The notes under the pieces were generated by a model that had not been told where the DNA came from, made no database searches, and worked only from the letters and a program-made list of their open reading frames with translations. From positions 1,116,001 to 1,180,000 of the forward strand of contig NZ_CP163520.1 of the NCBI RefSeq assembly GCF_041080675.1: DNA of 64,000 bases, in the 5' to 3' direction. Shown here piece after piece: positions 25,172-32,884 of the stretch; positions within the stretch are counted from its first letter, which is position 1; each line of letters begins with the position of its first letter. Origin of the DNA: Streptomyces sp. cg36. Its GTDB lineage: Bacteria; Actinomycetota; Actinomycetes; Streptomycetales; Streptomycetaceae. The translations under genes and the position numbers were made by a program.

Positions 25172-26755
25172 ATGCTCAGACACCTCCGCGCGCGCCTCGG
25201 GCGGCTGCCGCGCCGCCTCTCCGCGCTGTCGCTGCGCTCCCGGCTCGTCCTGCTCGCCCTGGCCATGGTCGCGCTCGGGCTGACCGTGAGCGACACCGTG
25301 GTGCTCAGCTCGGTCCGCAGCCAGCTGGTGCAGCGCGTGGACCAGCAGCTGAACCGGTTCGGGGACTCGGTGGCGCACCGCGTCGGCGTCGAGGGCACCC
25401 CGACGCCGCACGCGGGCCGGGCGGGCGGCGGCCGGGCGTGGCTGCCCAGCCAGTACGTGATCGCGTTCGCCGCCGACGACGGCACGGTCACCGAGCAGTT
25501 CCGCCAGCCCGTCGCCGCCGGTGACCCCCGGCCGCTGTGGCCGGTGATGGACGCGAAGGCGCTCCGGAGCCGTCTGGGCAAGCCGTTCGAAGTGCCCAGC
25601 GACCACGGCGGCGGCAGCTGGCGGATGTTGATCGTGCCGGTGGACAGCGGCGACCCGGCGATCCCGGCCGGAGTGGTCGTCGCGGCGCCCCTGGAGGAGG
25701 TCTCCTCCACCGTCGACCACCTGGCCACCGCCTTCCAGATCATCGGTGTCGTCGTGGCACTGCTGCTCGGCGTGGCGGGCTGGTTCGCGGTACGGGCCGG
25801 GCTCCGCCCGCTGCGCCGCATCGAGGCCACCGCGGCGGAGATCGCCGCCGGACGCCCGCTCTCGCACCGGATGCCGGACGCCTCACCGCGTACCGAGGCG
25901 GGCCGGCTGACCAGCGCGCTCAACGGGATGCTGGCGCAACTGGAGTCGGCGTTCGCCGCACGCGCCGAGTCGGAGGAGCAGATGCGGCGCTTCGTCGCGG
26001 ACGCCAGCCACGAGCTGCGCACTCCGCTCGCCGGAATCCGGGGCTTCGCGGAGCTGTACCGGATGGGCGCGCTCCCCGACGAGGCGGACGTCAAGCGCAC
26101 GATGGCGCGCATCGAGAGCGAGGCGGTGCGCCTGGGCGGTCTGGTCGAGGACCTCCTCACCCTGGTCCGCATGGACGAGCAACGCCCGCTCCAGCTCGCC
26201 CCGATGGACCTGCGCACCCTGGCGGTGGACGCCCTGCACGACACGAAGGCCCTCGACCCGGCCCGCGAGGTCACCCTCACCGGACCGGGCGGCAGGGGTG
26301 CGCCCGGACCCGCCCCGGTGCTCGGCGACGAGGCCAGGCTGCGCCAAGTGGTGGCCAACCTCGTCGGCAACGCCGTCGCCCACACCCCGCCGGGCTCTCC
26401 CGTACGGATCGGGGTCGGCAGCGCGGGCGGCGACGGCGTCATCGAGGTCGCCGACTCGGGCCCCGGTCTCGCCCCCGAACAGGCGGCCCGGGTCTTCGAA
26501 CGCTTCTACCGCGTCGACGCCTCCCGCAGCCGCCAGGCCGGCGGCGGCGCGGGCCTCGGCCTGGCCATCGCCTCGGCCCTGGTCCAGGCCCACGGCGGCC
26601 GGGTGGAGCTGGAGACCGCGCCGGGCGAGGGGGCGGTGTTCCGGGTGTCGCTGACGGCCGCGACGGCGACGGCGGAGGCAGCCTCGGAGACGGCCGCGGA
26701 GACAGCCGCGGGGACGGTCAACTCCTCGGTGGCGGCGCCGAGATCGAGCACGTGA
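25172..26755 (+). CDS. Two-component sensor histidine kinase of the export operon
   Basis: 527 residues. Two transmembrane helices (about 23-45 and 185-210) bracket an extracytoplasmic sensor of about 140 residues; then HAMP, HisKA with phospho-histidine in RFVADASHELRTPLAGIRGF, and HATPase with N box VVANLVGNAVAHTPPGS, G1 EVADSGPGLAPEQA and G2 GGGAGLGLAIA. The C-terminal 30 residues are an Ala/Glu/Thr-rich tail. MprB-like overall. Probably senses envelope or antimicrobial stress and activates the adjacent pump. Confidence 0.94.
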   Translation: MLRHLRARLGRLPRRLSALSLRSRLVLLALAMVALGLTVSDTVVLSSVRSQLVQRVDQQLNRFGDSVAHRVGVEGTPTPHAGRAGGGRAWLPSQYVIAFAADDGTVTEQFRQPVAAGDPRPLWPVMDAKALRSRLGKPFEVPSDHGGGSWRMLIVPVDSGDPAIPAGVVVAAPLEEVSSTVDHLATAFQIIGVVVALLLGVAGWFAVRAGLRPLRRIEATAAEIAAGRPLSHRMPDASPRTEAGRLTSALNGMLAQLESAFAARAESEEQMRRFVADASHELRTPLAGIRGFAELYRMGALPDEADVKRTMARIESEAVRLGGLVEDLLTLVRMDEQRPLQLAPMDLRTLAVDALHDTKALDPAREVTLTGPGGRGAPGPAPVLGDEARLRQVVANLVGNAVAHTPPGSPVRIGVGSAGGDGVIEVADSGPGLAPEQAARVFERFYRVDASRSRQAGGGAGLGLAIASALVQAHGGRVELETAPGEGAVFRVSLTAATATAEAASETAAETAAGTVNSSVAAPRSST

Positions 26756-26857
26756 TCCCCGAGCACCCGGGGGCGGCTCCCGGCGCCGCTCCACCTCAGC
26801 GCGGGGCGGGACGCGGTCCCCGCGCGTAGGCCCGGAGTCTTCCGGAGGGCATTGTCA

Positions 26858-27715
26858 GTGGCGTCGTCCATGATGAACGACATGACCTCACTGCACGACA
26901 TCGCCCGTACGCACCTGCCTGCCGACCTGGCCGAAAGGTGGCTCGCCCTGCTGCGTCCCGGCGCCCAACTGGCCAAGGCGACCGGGGACGACGCGATCGC
27001 CGGCCGGCTCGGCGGCCTGCCCGCCCTGCCGGAGGGCGAGGCGTGGCCGGTGTGGCCGGGACACGGACCGCTGTCGTTCGTGGCCGGTGTCGACTGCTCG
27101 GTCATACCCGGCCGCGCCCTGGACATCCCGTTGCCCGCCGACGGCAGCCTGCTGTTCTTCTACTTCGACGGGCAGATCGACGCCGGGGACGCCTACGTGT
27201 CGCCCGGCGAGCCGGACACCTGGGCCGGGGCGCGGCTGGTGTACGTGCCGGCGGGCACGCCGGTCACCGAACGAGCCGTCCCCGAGGGCCTCGACGCCTA
27301 CCCGGAAGTGCCCCTGACGGTCCGGGTGGAGCCCACGGCTCCCGACGTGTGGCACCCCGTCATGCGCTCGGCCCTGCCGAAGGACGCCCTCGACGACGGC
27401 TGGCCCGAGGACTTCACCGACGCGCTGTACGACCACTCCTCGGGCTCGGGGCACCAGATAGGCGGCCACGCGGATCCGGTGCAGAACCCGGTCGAGCACG
27501 AGGTCGCCCACGGCATCCTCGGCGGGAGCGTGGCCTGGGACGACCCCCGGGTCGCCGAGGAGGCCGAACGCTGGGTCCTGCTCGCGCAGTTCGACACCGA
27601 CGACGACGCCGACATGATGTGGGGCGACTGCGGCACCCTGTACTGGCTCATCCGGCCCCAGGACCTGGCCGACCGCCGCTTCGACCGGGCGGTGGCCACG
27701 ATGCAGTGCTGTTGA
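26858..27715 (+). CDS. YwqG-like DUF1963 protein
   Basis: 285 residues. Landmarks of DUF1963 are RLGGLPALPEGEAWPVWPG near residue 50, PLSFVAGVDCSVI, LPADGSLLFFYFDGQ, and the C-terminal LLAQFDTDDDADMMWGDCGT followed by LYWLI. The family is widespread and of unknown function. GTG 26858 lies 8 bases behind GGAGGG (26844-26849), better placed than ATG 26870, 26873 or 26882. Monocistronic; no link to the neighbouring operon is visible. Confidence 0.85.
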   Translation: MASSMMNDMTSLHDIARTHLPADLAERWLALLRPGAQLAKATGDDAIAGRLGGLPALPEGEAWPVWPGHGPLSFVAGVDCSVIPGRALDIPLPADGSLLFFYFDGQIDAGDAYVSPGEPDTWAGARLVYVPAGTPVTERAVPEGLDAYPEVPLTVRVEPTAPDVWHPVMRSALPKDALDDGWPEDFTDALYDHSSGSGHQIGGHADPVQNPVEHEVAHGILGGSVAWDDPRVAEEAERWVLLAQFDTDDDADMMWGDCGTLYWLIRPQDLADRRFDRAVATMQCC

Positions 27716-27963
27716 GGGGCGGGGATGCGGCCGGGGCGCCCACTTGCGCCGCGCTGGAACGGGATCCGAGCGGCGGCCCCGGCCCTGGTGACGCTGGGTC
27801 CGCAGGCACCCGGACCGGGCCCGCCCGCCCCGTCCGGACGGCTGCATCCCGTTCCCGCTGCGCCGCGTTCCCACTGCACGCACCGCCGCCACCAGGGGCC
27901 GGTAGTCACTCCCCGGCGATGTGACGCGCTCCGGAGACAGTACTGATCGTGGAAGCTGTCCCC

Positions 27964-28593
27964 ATGGACACCTCCGCCGACCACGGCGCATCGAAGCAGG
28001 CGGGTTACCGGCGATCGACGGGGACCCCGCGTGGCGAGGCCAGACGGCGGGAGCTGCTGGAGCGGGTCACGGACGACCTCGCCGTCAACGGGCTCGTCGA
28101 CTTCTCGCTCCGGCGTGCCGCACGGGCGGCCGGGACGACGCACAAGGTGCTGCTCTACCACTTCGACGGGGCCGACGACCTGCTCAAGCAGGCCGTGCAC
28201 GCGCTGCGCGAGAAGCGCGTGGACCAGGCGCGGACCGCCGCCACCGACGGTGCCACCCGGCGCACCCTGGCGGAGTGGGTGCGTGCGGTGTGGCCGGACC
28301 TGGTGGGGCGCGAGGCGCTGGTGCTGGAGCAGGCCATAGGGCTGGCGATGTACGACCCGGAGCGTTACGCGGAGCTCGGCCGAGGGGCCTCGTCCCAGTA
28401 TCTGCCGGTCCTGCTCTCCGTATGCCCGGAACGCTGGTCCGAACAGCGCAAGTTGGAGGTCGCCGAGATGGTTCTGGCCGCGTTGAGGGGCTTCCTCGTG
28501 GACGCGCGGACCAGCGCGGACACGGGCGGCATCGCGGCCGGGTTCGAGGCGTTGGCGCGAGCCTTGGAGCGGGAGGAGGCAGCCGGCACGTAG
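27964..28593 (+). CDS. TetR-family transcriptional regulator
   Basis: 209 residues. The N-terminal helix-turn-helix spans about 28-72: RRRELLERVTDDLAVNG, FSLRRAARAAGTTHKVLLYHF and ADDLLKQAV. The remaining helices form the ligand domain, with ERWSEQRKLEVAEMVLAALRGFL near the end. ATG 27964 has GGAAG at 27951-27955; GTG 27949 is an alternative. The 18-bp palindrome at 28690-28707 between it and the hydrolase gene is an obvious operator, so it probably represses the hydrolase in response to that enzyme's substrate. Confidence 0.9.
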   Translation: MDTSADHGASKQAGYRRSTGTPRGEARRRELLERVTDDLAVNGLVDFSLRRAARAAGTTHKVLLYHFDGADDLLKQAVHALREKRVDQARTAATDGATRRTLAEWVRAVWPDLVGREALVLEQAIGLAMYDPERYAELGRGASSQYLPVLLSVCPERWSEQRKLEVAEMVLAALRGFLVDARTSADTGGIAAGFEALARALEREEAAGT

Positions 28594-28689
28594 CCCGGCA
28601 CGCGGAGTGGGCCCCGCGCCCGCACCCCTCCCCCCTCCACCCCACCAACTGGCGCCTGAACACGCCCCCTTGATCGACATGGACAGCTT

Positions 28690-28707
28690 GTGAACCACGT
28701 GGTTCAC
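28690..28707. promoter_or_regulatory. 18-bp perfect palindrome, TetR-type operator
   Basis: GTGAACCACGTGGTTCAC, perfectly symmetrical, starts 96 bases after the TetR stop codon and ends 38 bases before the hydrolase start codon. Length and symmetry match TetR-family operators. Confidence 0.75.
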
Positions 28708-28745
28708 TTCAGCGAGAGGTCAGCCTCGTCCACTCGGAGGTCTAC

Positions 28746-29702
28746 GTGAGCACGTCCGTGGAGCGGCAGAAGGTCCACTTCATCAGCGGCGGCGCGCAGT
28801 GCGCCGCCTGGCACTACCCGGGCACCAACGGCGCCTGCGTGATCATGGCCGCCGGTGGCGCCGTGACCAAGGAAGCCGGAACCGACCCCTTCGCCGGCCG
28901 ATTCCACGACGCGGGATTCTCCGTCCTCGCCTTCGACTACCGACACTTGGGCGAGAGTGACGGACAGCCCCGCCAAGTAGTGCGCACCGGAGGGCAATTG
29001 GCCGACTGGCAAGCCGCACTCGCCTGCGCTGCGGCACTGCCGGAAGTCGATCCCGCGAGACTCGCGATCTGGGGGTTCTCCCTGTCGGGCGGCCACGTCT
29101 TCCCCGTCGCGGCACGCAACCCGCAACTGGCGGCGGCGATCGCGCAGACACCCCTCACGGACGGGCCGGTGGCCGCGCGCAGCGCGACCCGCCATCAGAC
29201 CCCGCTCGCGGCACTGCGTACGACCGGCAGGGCCCTGCTCGACGCCGTGGGCCAACTCCTCGGCCGACCGCCCCTGCTGATACCTCTCGCGGGCGAACCC
29301 GGCACCGTCGCGCTCCTCACCACCCCGGACGGCCTGGACGGCGACCGGGCGCTCAACCCCGGCAACGCCTACCCGGAGTGGCAGCAGGAGGCCGCGGCCC
29401 GTACCGTGCTGCGGCTCATGATCTACCGGCCCGGCCGCCACGCCGCCCGCGTCCAGTGCCCCCTGCTGGTCGTCGTCGGCGACCAGGACCAGTCGGCGCC
29501 CGCCGCCCCCTCCGCCGCCGCCGCGCGGCGAGCACCGCGCGGTGAGCTCGTACGTCTGCGGGGCGGCCACTACGAACCCTTCCTGGGCGGTCACGAACAG
29601 ACCGTGGAGGCCGAGGTGGAATTCCTCAGCCGCCACCTCCTCGCCGGGCAAGCGGAGAACGGGCCGACCCCCCACACCGTCGAACACCCCTCGTTCCGCT
29701 GA
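28746..29702 (+). CDS. Alpha/beta hydrolase
   Basis: 318 residues from GTG 28746. The nucleophile elbow is LAIWGFSLSGGHVFPVAA, the acid sits in LLVVVGDQDQSAP and the histidine in LRGGHYEPFLGG, so the triad is complete. GGAVTKEAGTDPFAGRF near the N-terminus matches the oxyanion region. No signal peptide, so cytoplasmic; likely an esterase or thioesterase of a small molecule. Directly downstream of a TetR gene and a palindrome, forming a regulator/target unit. Confidence 0.88.
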   Translation: MSTSVERQKVHFISGGAQCAAWHYPGTNGACVIMAAGGAVTKEAGTDPFAGRFHDAGFSVLAFDYRHLGESDGQPRQVVRTGGQLADWQAALACAAALPEVDPARLAIWGFSLSGGHVFPVAARNPQLAAAIAQTPLTDGPVAARSATRHQTPLAALRTTGRALLDAVGQLLGRPPLLIPLAGEPGTVALLTTPDGLDGDRALNPGNAYPEWQQEAAARTVLRLMIYRPGRHAARVQCPLLVVVGDQDQSAPAAPSAAAARRAPRGELVRLRGGHYEPFLGGHEQTVEAEVEFLSRHLLAGQAENGPTPHTVEHPSFR

Positions 29703-29809
29703 GTGGTTGTCAGGCACGCCACTGAGGGGTTGCCGGACATGTCACCTGTCCGCAGACAAACCGCCCCCGGTCCAACGGGTTCAAGCAACCAGCCAGTAAG
29801 GGGAAACGC

Positions 29810-30208
29810 ATGAAGAAGTCGAGCCAGGCCCTCACGGGTGCCGCCGCGGCCACCTTGCTCCTCGTCGGGGCGGGCAGCGCCGGCGCACAGACGGCGCAGC
29901 CCTTCACCGGCTCCACGGGCTGCACATCCAGCAACTACGTTCACCAATACACCCGTTACCACGGGACCATCTGCTACACCAACCCCGGGTACGACGACCT
30001 GACGACGTCGGGGTTCTGGACATCCAAGATCACCAGTGGCAGCAACTACATCCGGATCCGGTACTGCTACACCGATGGGTCCTGCGGAATCGCGCCGACG
30101 CCGACGCCCACCGACCCCGACCCCTACTTTCTCCCCAACACGGAAATCGACTTCTCCCCCGTCCCCTCGGGCGTCATCTCGCTCACCGGGCTGTGGATCC
30201 GCGGCTGA
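29810..30208 (+). CDS. Small secreted protein, four cysteines
   Basis: 132 residues. A Sec signal peptide, MKKSSQALTGAAAATLLLVG then AGSAGAQTAQ with a cleavage site near residue 26-30. The mature protein (about 100 residues) has GCTSSNYVHQYTRYHGTICYT and YIRIRYCYTDGSCGIAPTPT, so four cysteines probably forming two disulphides, then a Pro/Thr linker and a short C-terminus. AAGGGGA is 5 bases before ATG. Followed by a strong terminator, so monocistronic. No family recognised. Confidence 0.75.
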   Translation: MKKSSQALTGAAAATLLLVGAGSAGAQTAQPFTGSTGCTSSNYVHQYTRYHGTICYTNPGYDDLTTSGFWTSKITSGSNYIRIRYCYTDGSCGIAPTPTPTDPDPYFLPNTEIDFSPVPSGVISLTGLWIRG

Positions 30209-30218
30209 CCCGCCCCCG

Positions 30219-30266
30219 ACGGGGTCCCGATCGGCCCCTCCCACGGGGTCCCGATCGGCCCCTCCC
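30219..30266. repeat. Exact 24-bp tandem duplication
   Basis: Two identical adjacent 24-base copies (30219-30242 and 30243-30266), each starting ACGGGGTCCCG and ending CCCCTCCC, just after the small secreted protein gene and abutting the terminator. Confidence 0.9.
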
Positions 30267-30305
30267 GATGGGCCCGCACGACGCTCCGCGTGCGGGCCCA
30301 TCGGG
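30264..30305. terminator. 17-bp perfect terminator hairpin
   Basis: CCCGATGGGCCCGCACG (30264-30280), loop of 8 (30281-30288), then the exact complement (30289-30305). Among the strongest hairpins in the window, placed between two convergent transcription units (secreted protein and VOC gene). Confidence 0.9.
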
Positions 30306-30331
30306 CATGTCCGGGATCGGGCACGCCCGGT

Positions 30332-30760
30332 TCACTCGTCGTCCACCAACAGGCTGATCAGCGAGAACGGGTGCCCCGCCGGATCCGAGTAGAGGCGGGC
30401 GTCGTGCAGGCCGCTGTTGTCCTTCGTGTCCAGAGGGCGACCGCCGAGAGCGATGATCTGGCGTTCCACCGCGTCCATGTCCACTCGGGCCACCAGCAGT
30501 TCGAGGTGCGCCTGCTGGGAGTCGTCGGGGCGGGGCCAGCTGTTGGGGGCGGCGCCGTGGTCACGGCGGAAGGCCATGCGCGTACCGTTCCGGCCGGTGA
30601 TCGCGATGCGTTCGGCGCCGCGCTCGGTGGGGGTTTCGGCGCCGAGCAGCCGGGCGTAGAACTCGGCCAGAGCCTCCGGCTCGGCGCAGTCCAGGGCCAG
30701 GACACCGGCGCGTACCAGCCCCGTGGATTCCGTCGTCACCTTCTTCGACAAGGGCTCCAT
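30332..30760 (-). CDS. VOC-family (glyoxalase-like) protein
   Basis: 142 residues with the two betaalphabetabetabeta modules of VOC proteins: LVRAGVLALDCAEPEALAEF starts the first, and HLELLVARVDMDAVERQIIA the second, ending in YSDPAGHPFSLI. Streptomyces members of this subtype bind small ligands or act in resistance; no metal triad is certain. 14 bases downstream of the DUF6458 gene on the same strand, so probably co-transcribed. Confidence 0.87.
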   Translation of the reverse strand: MEPLSKKVTTESTGLVRAGVLALDCAEPEALAEFYARLLGAETPTERGAERIAITGRNGTRMAFRRDHGAAPNSWPRPDDSQQAHLELLVARVDMDAVERQIIALGGRPLDTKDNSGLHDARLYSDPAGHPFSLISLLVDDE

Positions 30761-30774
30761 CTCCGCTCCCGCCC

Positions 30775-30996
30775 TCAGTAGTACCGACGGTCTTCTTCGA
30801 CCACCGGCGCGGCGGGCGGCGGGGCCTGGAGACGGCGGCGCTTGAAGATGCTCACGTAGGCACCGGTGCCGATGATGCCGACCGCCATCAGGATCAGACC
30901 GGCGACGTGGATGTTCATGCCCTGCACATGCCAGTCGACGGCGAAGGTGAGAATCGCGCCGACGGCTATCAGCAGAATGCATCCGCCCAGACCCAT
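30775..30996 (-). CDS. DUF6458-like small membrane protein
   Basis: 73 residues, two transmembrane segments (GCILLIAVGAILTFAVDW and VAGLILMAVGIIGTGAYVSIF) followed by a basic, proline-rich end, KRRRLQAPPPAAPVVEEDRR. Pattern fits the DUF6458 small membrane proteins of Streptomyces; function unknown. Confidence 0.75.
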   Translation of the reverse strand: MGLGGCILLIAVGAILTFAVDWHVQGMNIHVAGLILMAVGIIGTGAYVSIFKRRRLQAPPPAAPVVEEDRRYY

Positions 30997-31158
30997 GGCT
31001 GTACCTCCGAAGTTCGACTGCGCACAAGGTCGTTGAGGACGGGTGCCCCGGAGTGCCCGGCCCTAACGCCCCGGGTGCGCGGCACGGCGCCGCGCATCCC
31101 AGAACGCCCTCCATCGAGATCGCGCCCCCGCGACACCCCCCGTACACGTTCCAACCCC

Positions 31159-31199
31159 TTGACATGTAAAAATTTATGTAAAAAGATCGCGGTGATCGC
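31159..31199 (+). promoter_or_regulatory. AT-rich promoter region with direct repeats
   Basis: TTGACA at 31159-31164 is a perfect -35 hexamer, followed by two ATGTAAAAA repeats (31164-31172 and 31176-31184) and AAAGAT at 31182-31187, 17 bases away, as a possible -10. GATCGCG is then repeated at 31185 and 31194. This is the most AT-rich stretch in the window, about 80-115 bases upstream of the FG-GAP protein start. Confidence 0.5.
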
Positions 31200-31278
31200 G
31201 TGATGCGTCAACACGTGCCACCCACCTGGTGTGCACACCGACGCTCCGCGCACTCTTTGCAACCCCATGGAGACATAC

Positions 31279-32241
31279 GTGGCCACAACCACTGGCCGTA
31301 CGCGCGGGCGCATAGCCGTCCGTGTCGCTGCCGCGGCGATCACCGCCGCCCTCGTCGGCACCGGTACCACCGCGGTCGCCGCCGACGCCCCGCACACCCC
31401 CTCCGCCTTCGAGGCCGCCCAGAACGCCAAGGGCACCAAGGACGCGAAGGACACCAAGTCCCGTAACGGTCTGGCCGCCGCGCCGTCCGCCGAGGCGGGG
31501 GACGAGGACTTCACCTTCCACCCGCTGTTCGGCGTGGACCGCTCGGACTGGAGCTGGATGTACCTGCCGAACGGCAAGGGCGGCTTCACCGAGCGCATCG
31601 AACTCGGCCCCATGCCGCGTCTCAAGAGCGCCACGCTCGTCGACAACAACGCCGACGGCACCGCCGACGGCATGTGGAGCTGGGACTACAACGGCAACCT
31701 GCGTTACGCCGGTGACGAGGTGGAGGACGAGTTCCGCGTCGGCGGCGGCTGGAACATCTACGACAAGGTCCTCTCCCCGGGCAACCTCGGCGGCGCCAAG
31801 AGCGCCGACCTGCTCGCCCGCGACAAGTCCGGCACGCTCTACCTGTACCTCGGGTACGGCAACGGCAAGCTGACCTCGCGCTACAAGGTCGGCGGCGGCT
31901 GGGGCCAGTACACCCAGATCGCCGGCAACGGCGACCTGACCGGCGACGGCAAGGCCGACATCGTCGCCCGCGACCGGGCGGGCACCCTGTGGCTGTACAA
32001 GGGCACCGGCAACCACAAGTCCCCGTTCGAGGCCCGCACGAAGATCGGCGGCGGCTGGAACACCTACAACACGATCCTCTCCAGCGGCGACGTCAACCTC
32101 GACGGCAAGCCCGACCTCCTCGGCCGCGACAGCGCGGGCGCGCTCTACCTGTACAAGGGGACGGGCGACGCCAAGTCCCCGTTCAAGCAGCGGGTGAAGA
32201 TCGGCAACAGCGGCTGGAACACGTACCGCCTGATGTTCTGA
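31279..32241 (+). CDS. Secreted FG-GAP/VCBS repeat protein
   Basis: 320 residues from GTG 31279, which has GGAG 6 bases upstream (ATG 31267 is an alternative). A Sec signal peptide (RIAVRVAAAAITAALVGTGTTAVAADA) is followed by about four FG-GAP-like repeats, each with a calcium loop (VDNNADGTADG, NGDLTGDGKADIVARD, SGDVNLDGKPDLLGRD) and a GTLYLYxG/KGTG strand. These form a secreted beta-propeller that binds sugar or protein. Common in Streptomyces; precise role unknown. A strong hairpin follows. Confidence 0.87.
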   Translation: MATTTGRTRGRIAVRVAAAAITAALVGTGTTAVAADAPHTPSAFEAAQNAKGTKDAKDTKSRNGLAAAPSAEAGDEDFTFHPLFGVDRSDWSWMYLPNGKGGFTERIELGPMPRLKSATLVDNNADGTADGMWSWDYNGNLRYAGDEVEDEFRVGGGWNIYDKVLSPGNLGGAKSADLLARDKSGTLYLYLGYGNGKLTSRYKVGGGWGQYTQIAGNGDLTGDGKADIVARDRAGTLWLYKGTGNHKSPFEARTKIGGGWNTYNTILSSGDVNLDGKPDLLGRDSAGALYLYKGTGDAKSPFKQRVKIGNSGWNTYRLMF

Positions 32242-32266
32242 CCCGTACGCGGGCCGCAAGCAACAA

Positions 32267-32309
32267 CCGTAGGGCCGTACCCCACAGCGTGTGGGATACG
32301 GCCCTACGG
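32267..32309. terminator. 20-bp terminator hairpin, one mismatch
   Basis: CCGTAGGGCCGTACCCCACA (32267-32286), loop GCG, then TGTGGGATACGGCCCTACGG (32290-32309), matching at 19 of 20 positions. Lies 25 bases after the FG-GAP protein stop. Confidence 0.9.
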
Positions 32310-32342
32310 GCGTACCGGCCAACCCGGAGGCCGAACGGCCAC

Positions 32343-32368
32343 GATCATGAGTACGCGTACTCATGATC
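32343..32368. promoter_or_regulatory. 26-bp perfect palindrome containing a MacR-type box
   Basis: The core TGAGTACGCGTACTCA (32348-32363) is an exact match to TGAGTAC-NN-GTACTCA, which I recall as the box bound by MacR of the S. coelicolor MacRS two-component system. The perfect symmetry extends five bases on each side. It lies 82 bases upstream of the operon of the WXG100-like, DUF1023 hydrolase and lipoprotein genes. Confidence 0.8.
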
Positions 32369-32450
32369 CGCCCCGCGACTCCCCCTGACCTCGTGCCCGT
32401 CGACGAAGGCGACACGCGGCACGGACCGGGCGCGGGTGCGAGGAGGACGG

Positions 32451-32876
32451 GTGGGCTTGTTCGACGAGGAGTGGGCGCGCCTCAAGGACGGTGCGGCGGG
32501 TGGTGCCCGCATGCAGTTGGCCGGGGCCGGTGAAGGCAAGGCGGACGTCAAGTCCAGCAAAGCCGCGTGGACCGCGGCGGGCAGCGCCGTCGGAGGCCTG
32601 GGCGGCGAGTTGAAGAAGGCGCTCACCACGCTGGAGACCGGCCAGCAGGGGCTGGCCACCGGAGGCAGGGCCGAAAGCGCCGCGGCACAGTCCGAGGTCT
32701 ACCAGAGCTGGCAGTCGTACTTGGACAAGCTGTCCGGACGCTGCGCCTCCTTGCAGGGAGCCCTGCAGCGGGCAGGCAACGACCTTCTCCTGACCGACGA
32801 CAACATCAAGGGCCTCTTCGTGGAGTTGGGGAAGCAGTACCAGGACACCCCGCCCGTCGGCGGCGAGGGAAAGTGA
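32451..32876 (+). CDS. WXG100-like helical protein of unknown function
   Basis: 141 residues, all-helical, no signal peptide. GTG 32451 is 4 bases behind AGGAGG (32441-32446). SSKAAWTAAGSAVGGLGGEL and VYQSWQSYLDKLSGRC are two helices with a hairpin, reminiscent of WXG100 proteins secreted by type VII systems. It precedes a DUF1023 hydrolase gene by 8 bases, a pairing seen in many actinobacteria. No toxic or enzymatic motif. Function is inferred only from context. Confidence 0.65.
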   Translation: MGLFDEEWARLKDGAAGGARMQLAGAGEGKADVKSSKAAWTAAGSAVGGLGGELKKALTTLETGQQGLATGGRAESAAAQSEVYQSWQSYLDKLSGRCASLQGALQRAGNDLLLTDDNIKGLFVELGKQYQDTPPVGGEGK

Positions 32877-32884
32877 CCTGAGCC

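Noticed and set aside
29703..29809. Hairpin after the hydrolase gene
   Set aside because: Only AGTGG/CCACT pairs; too weak to call a terminator.
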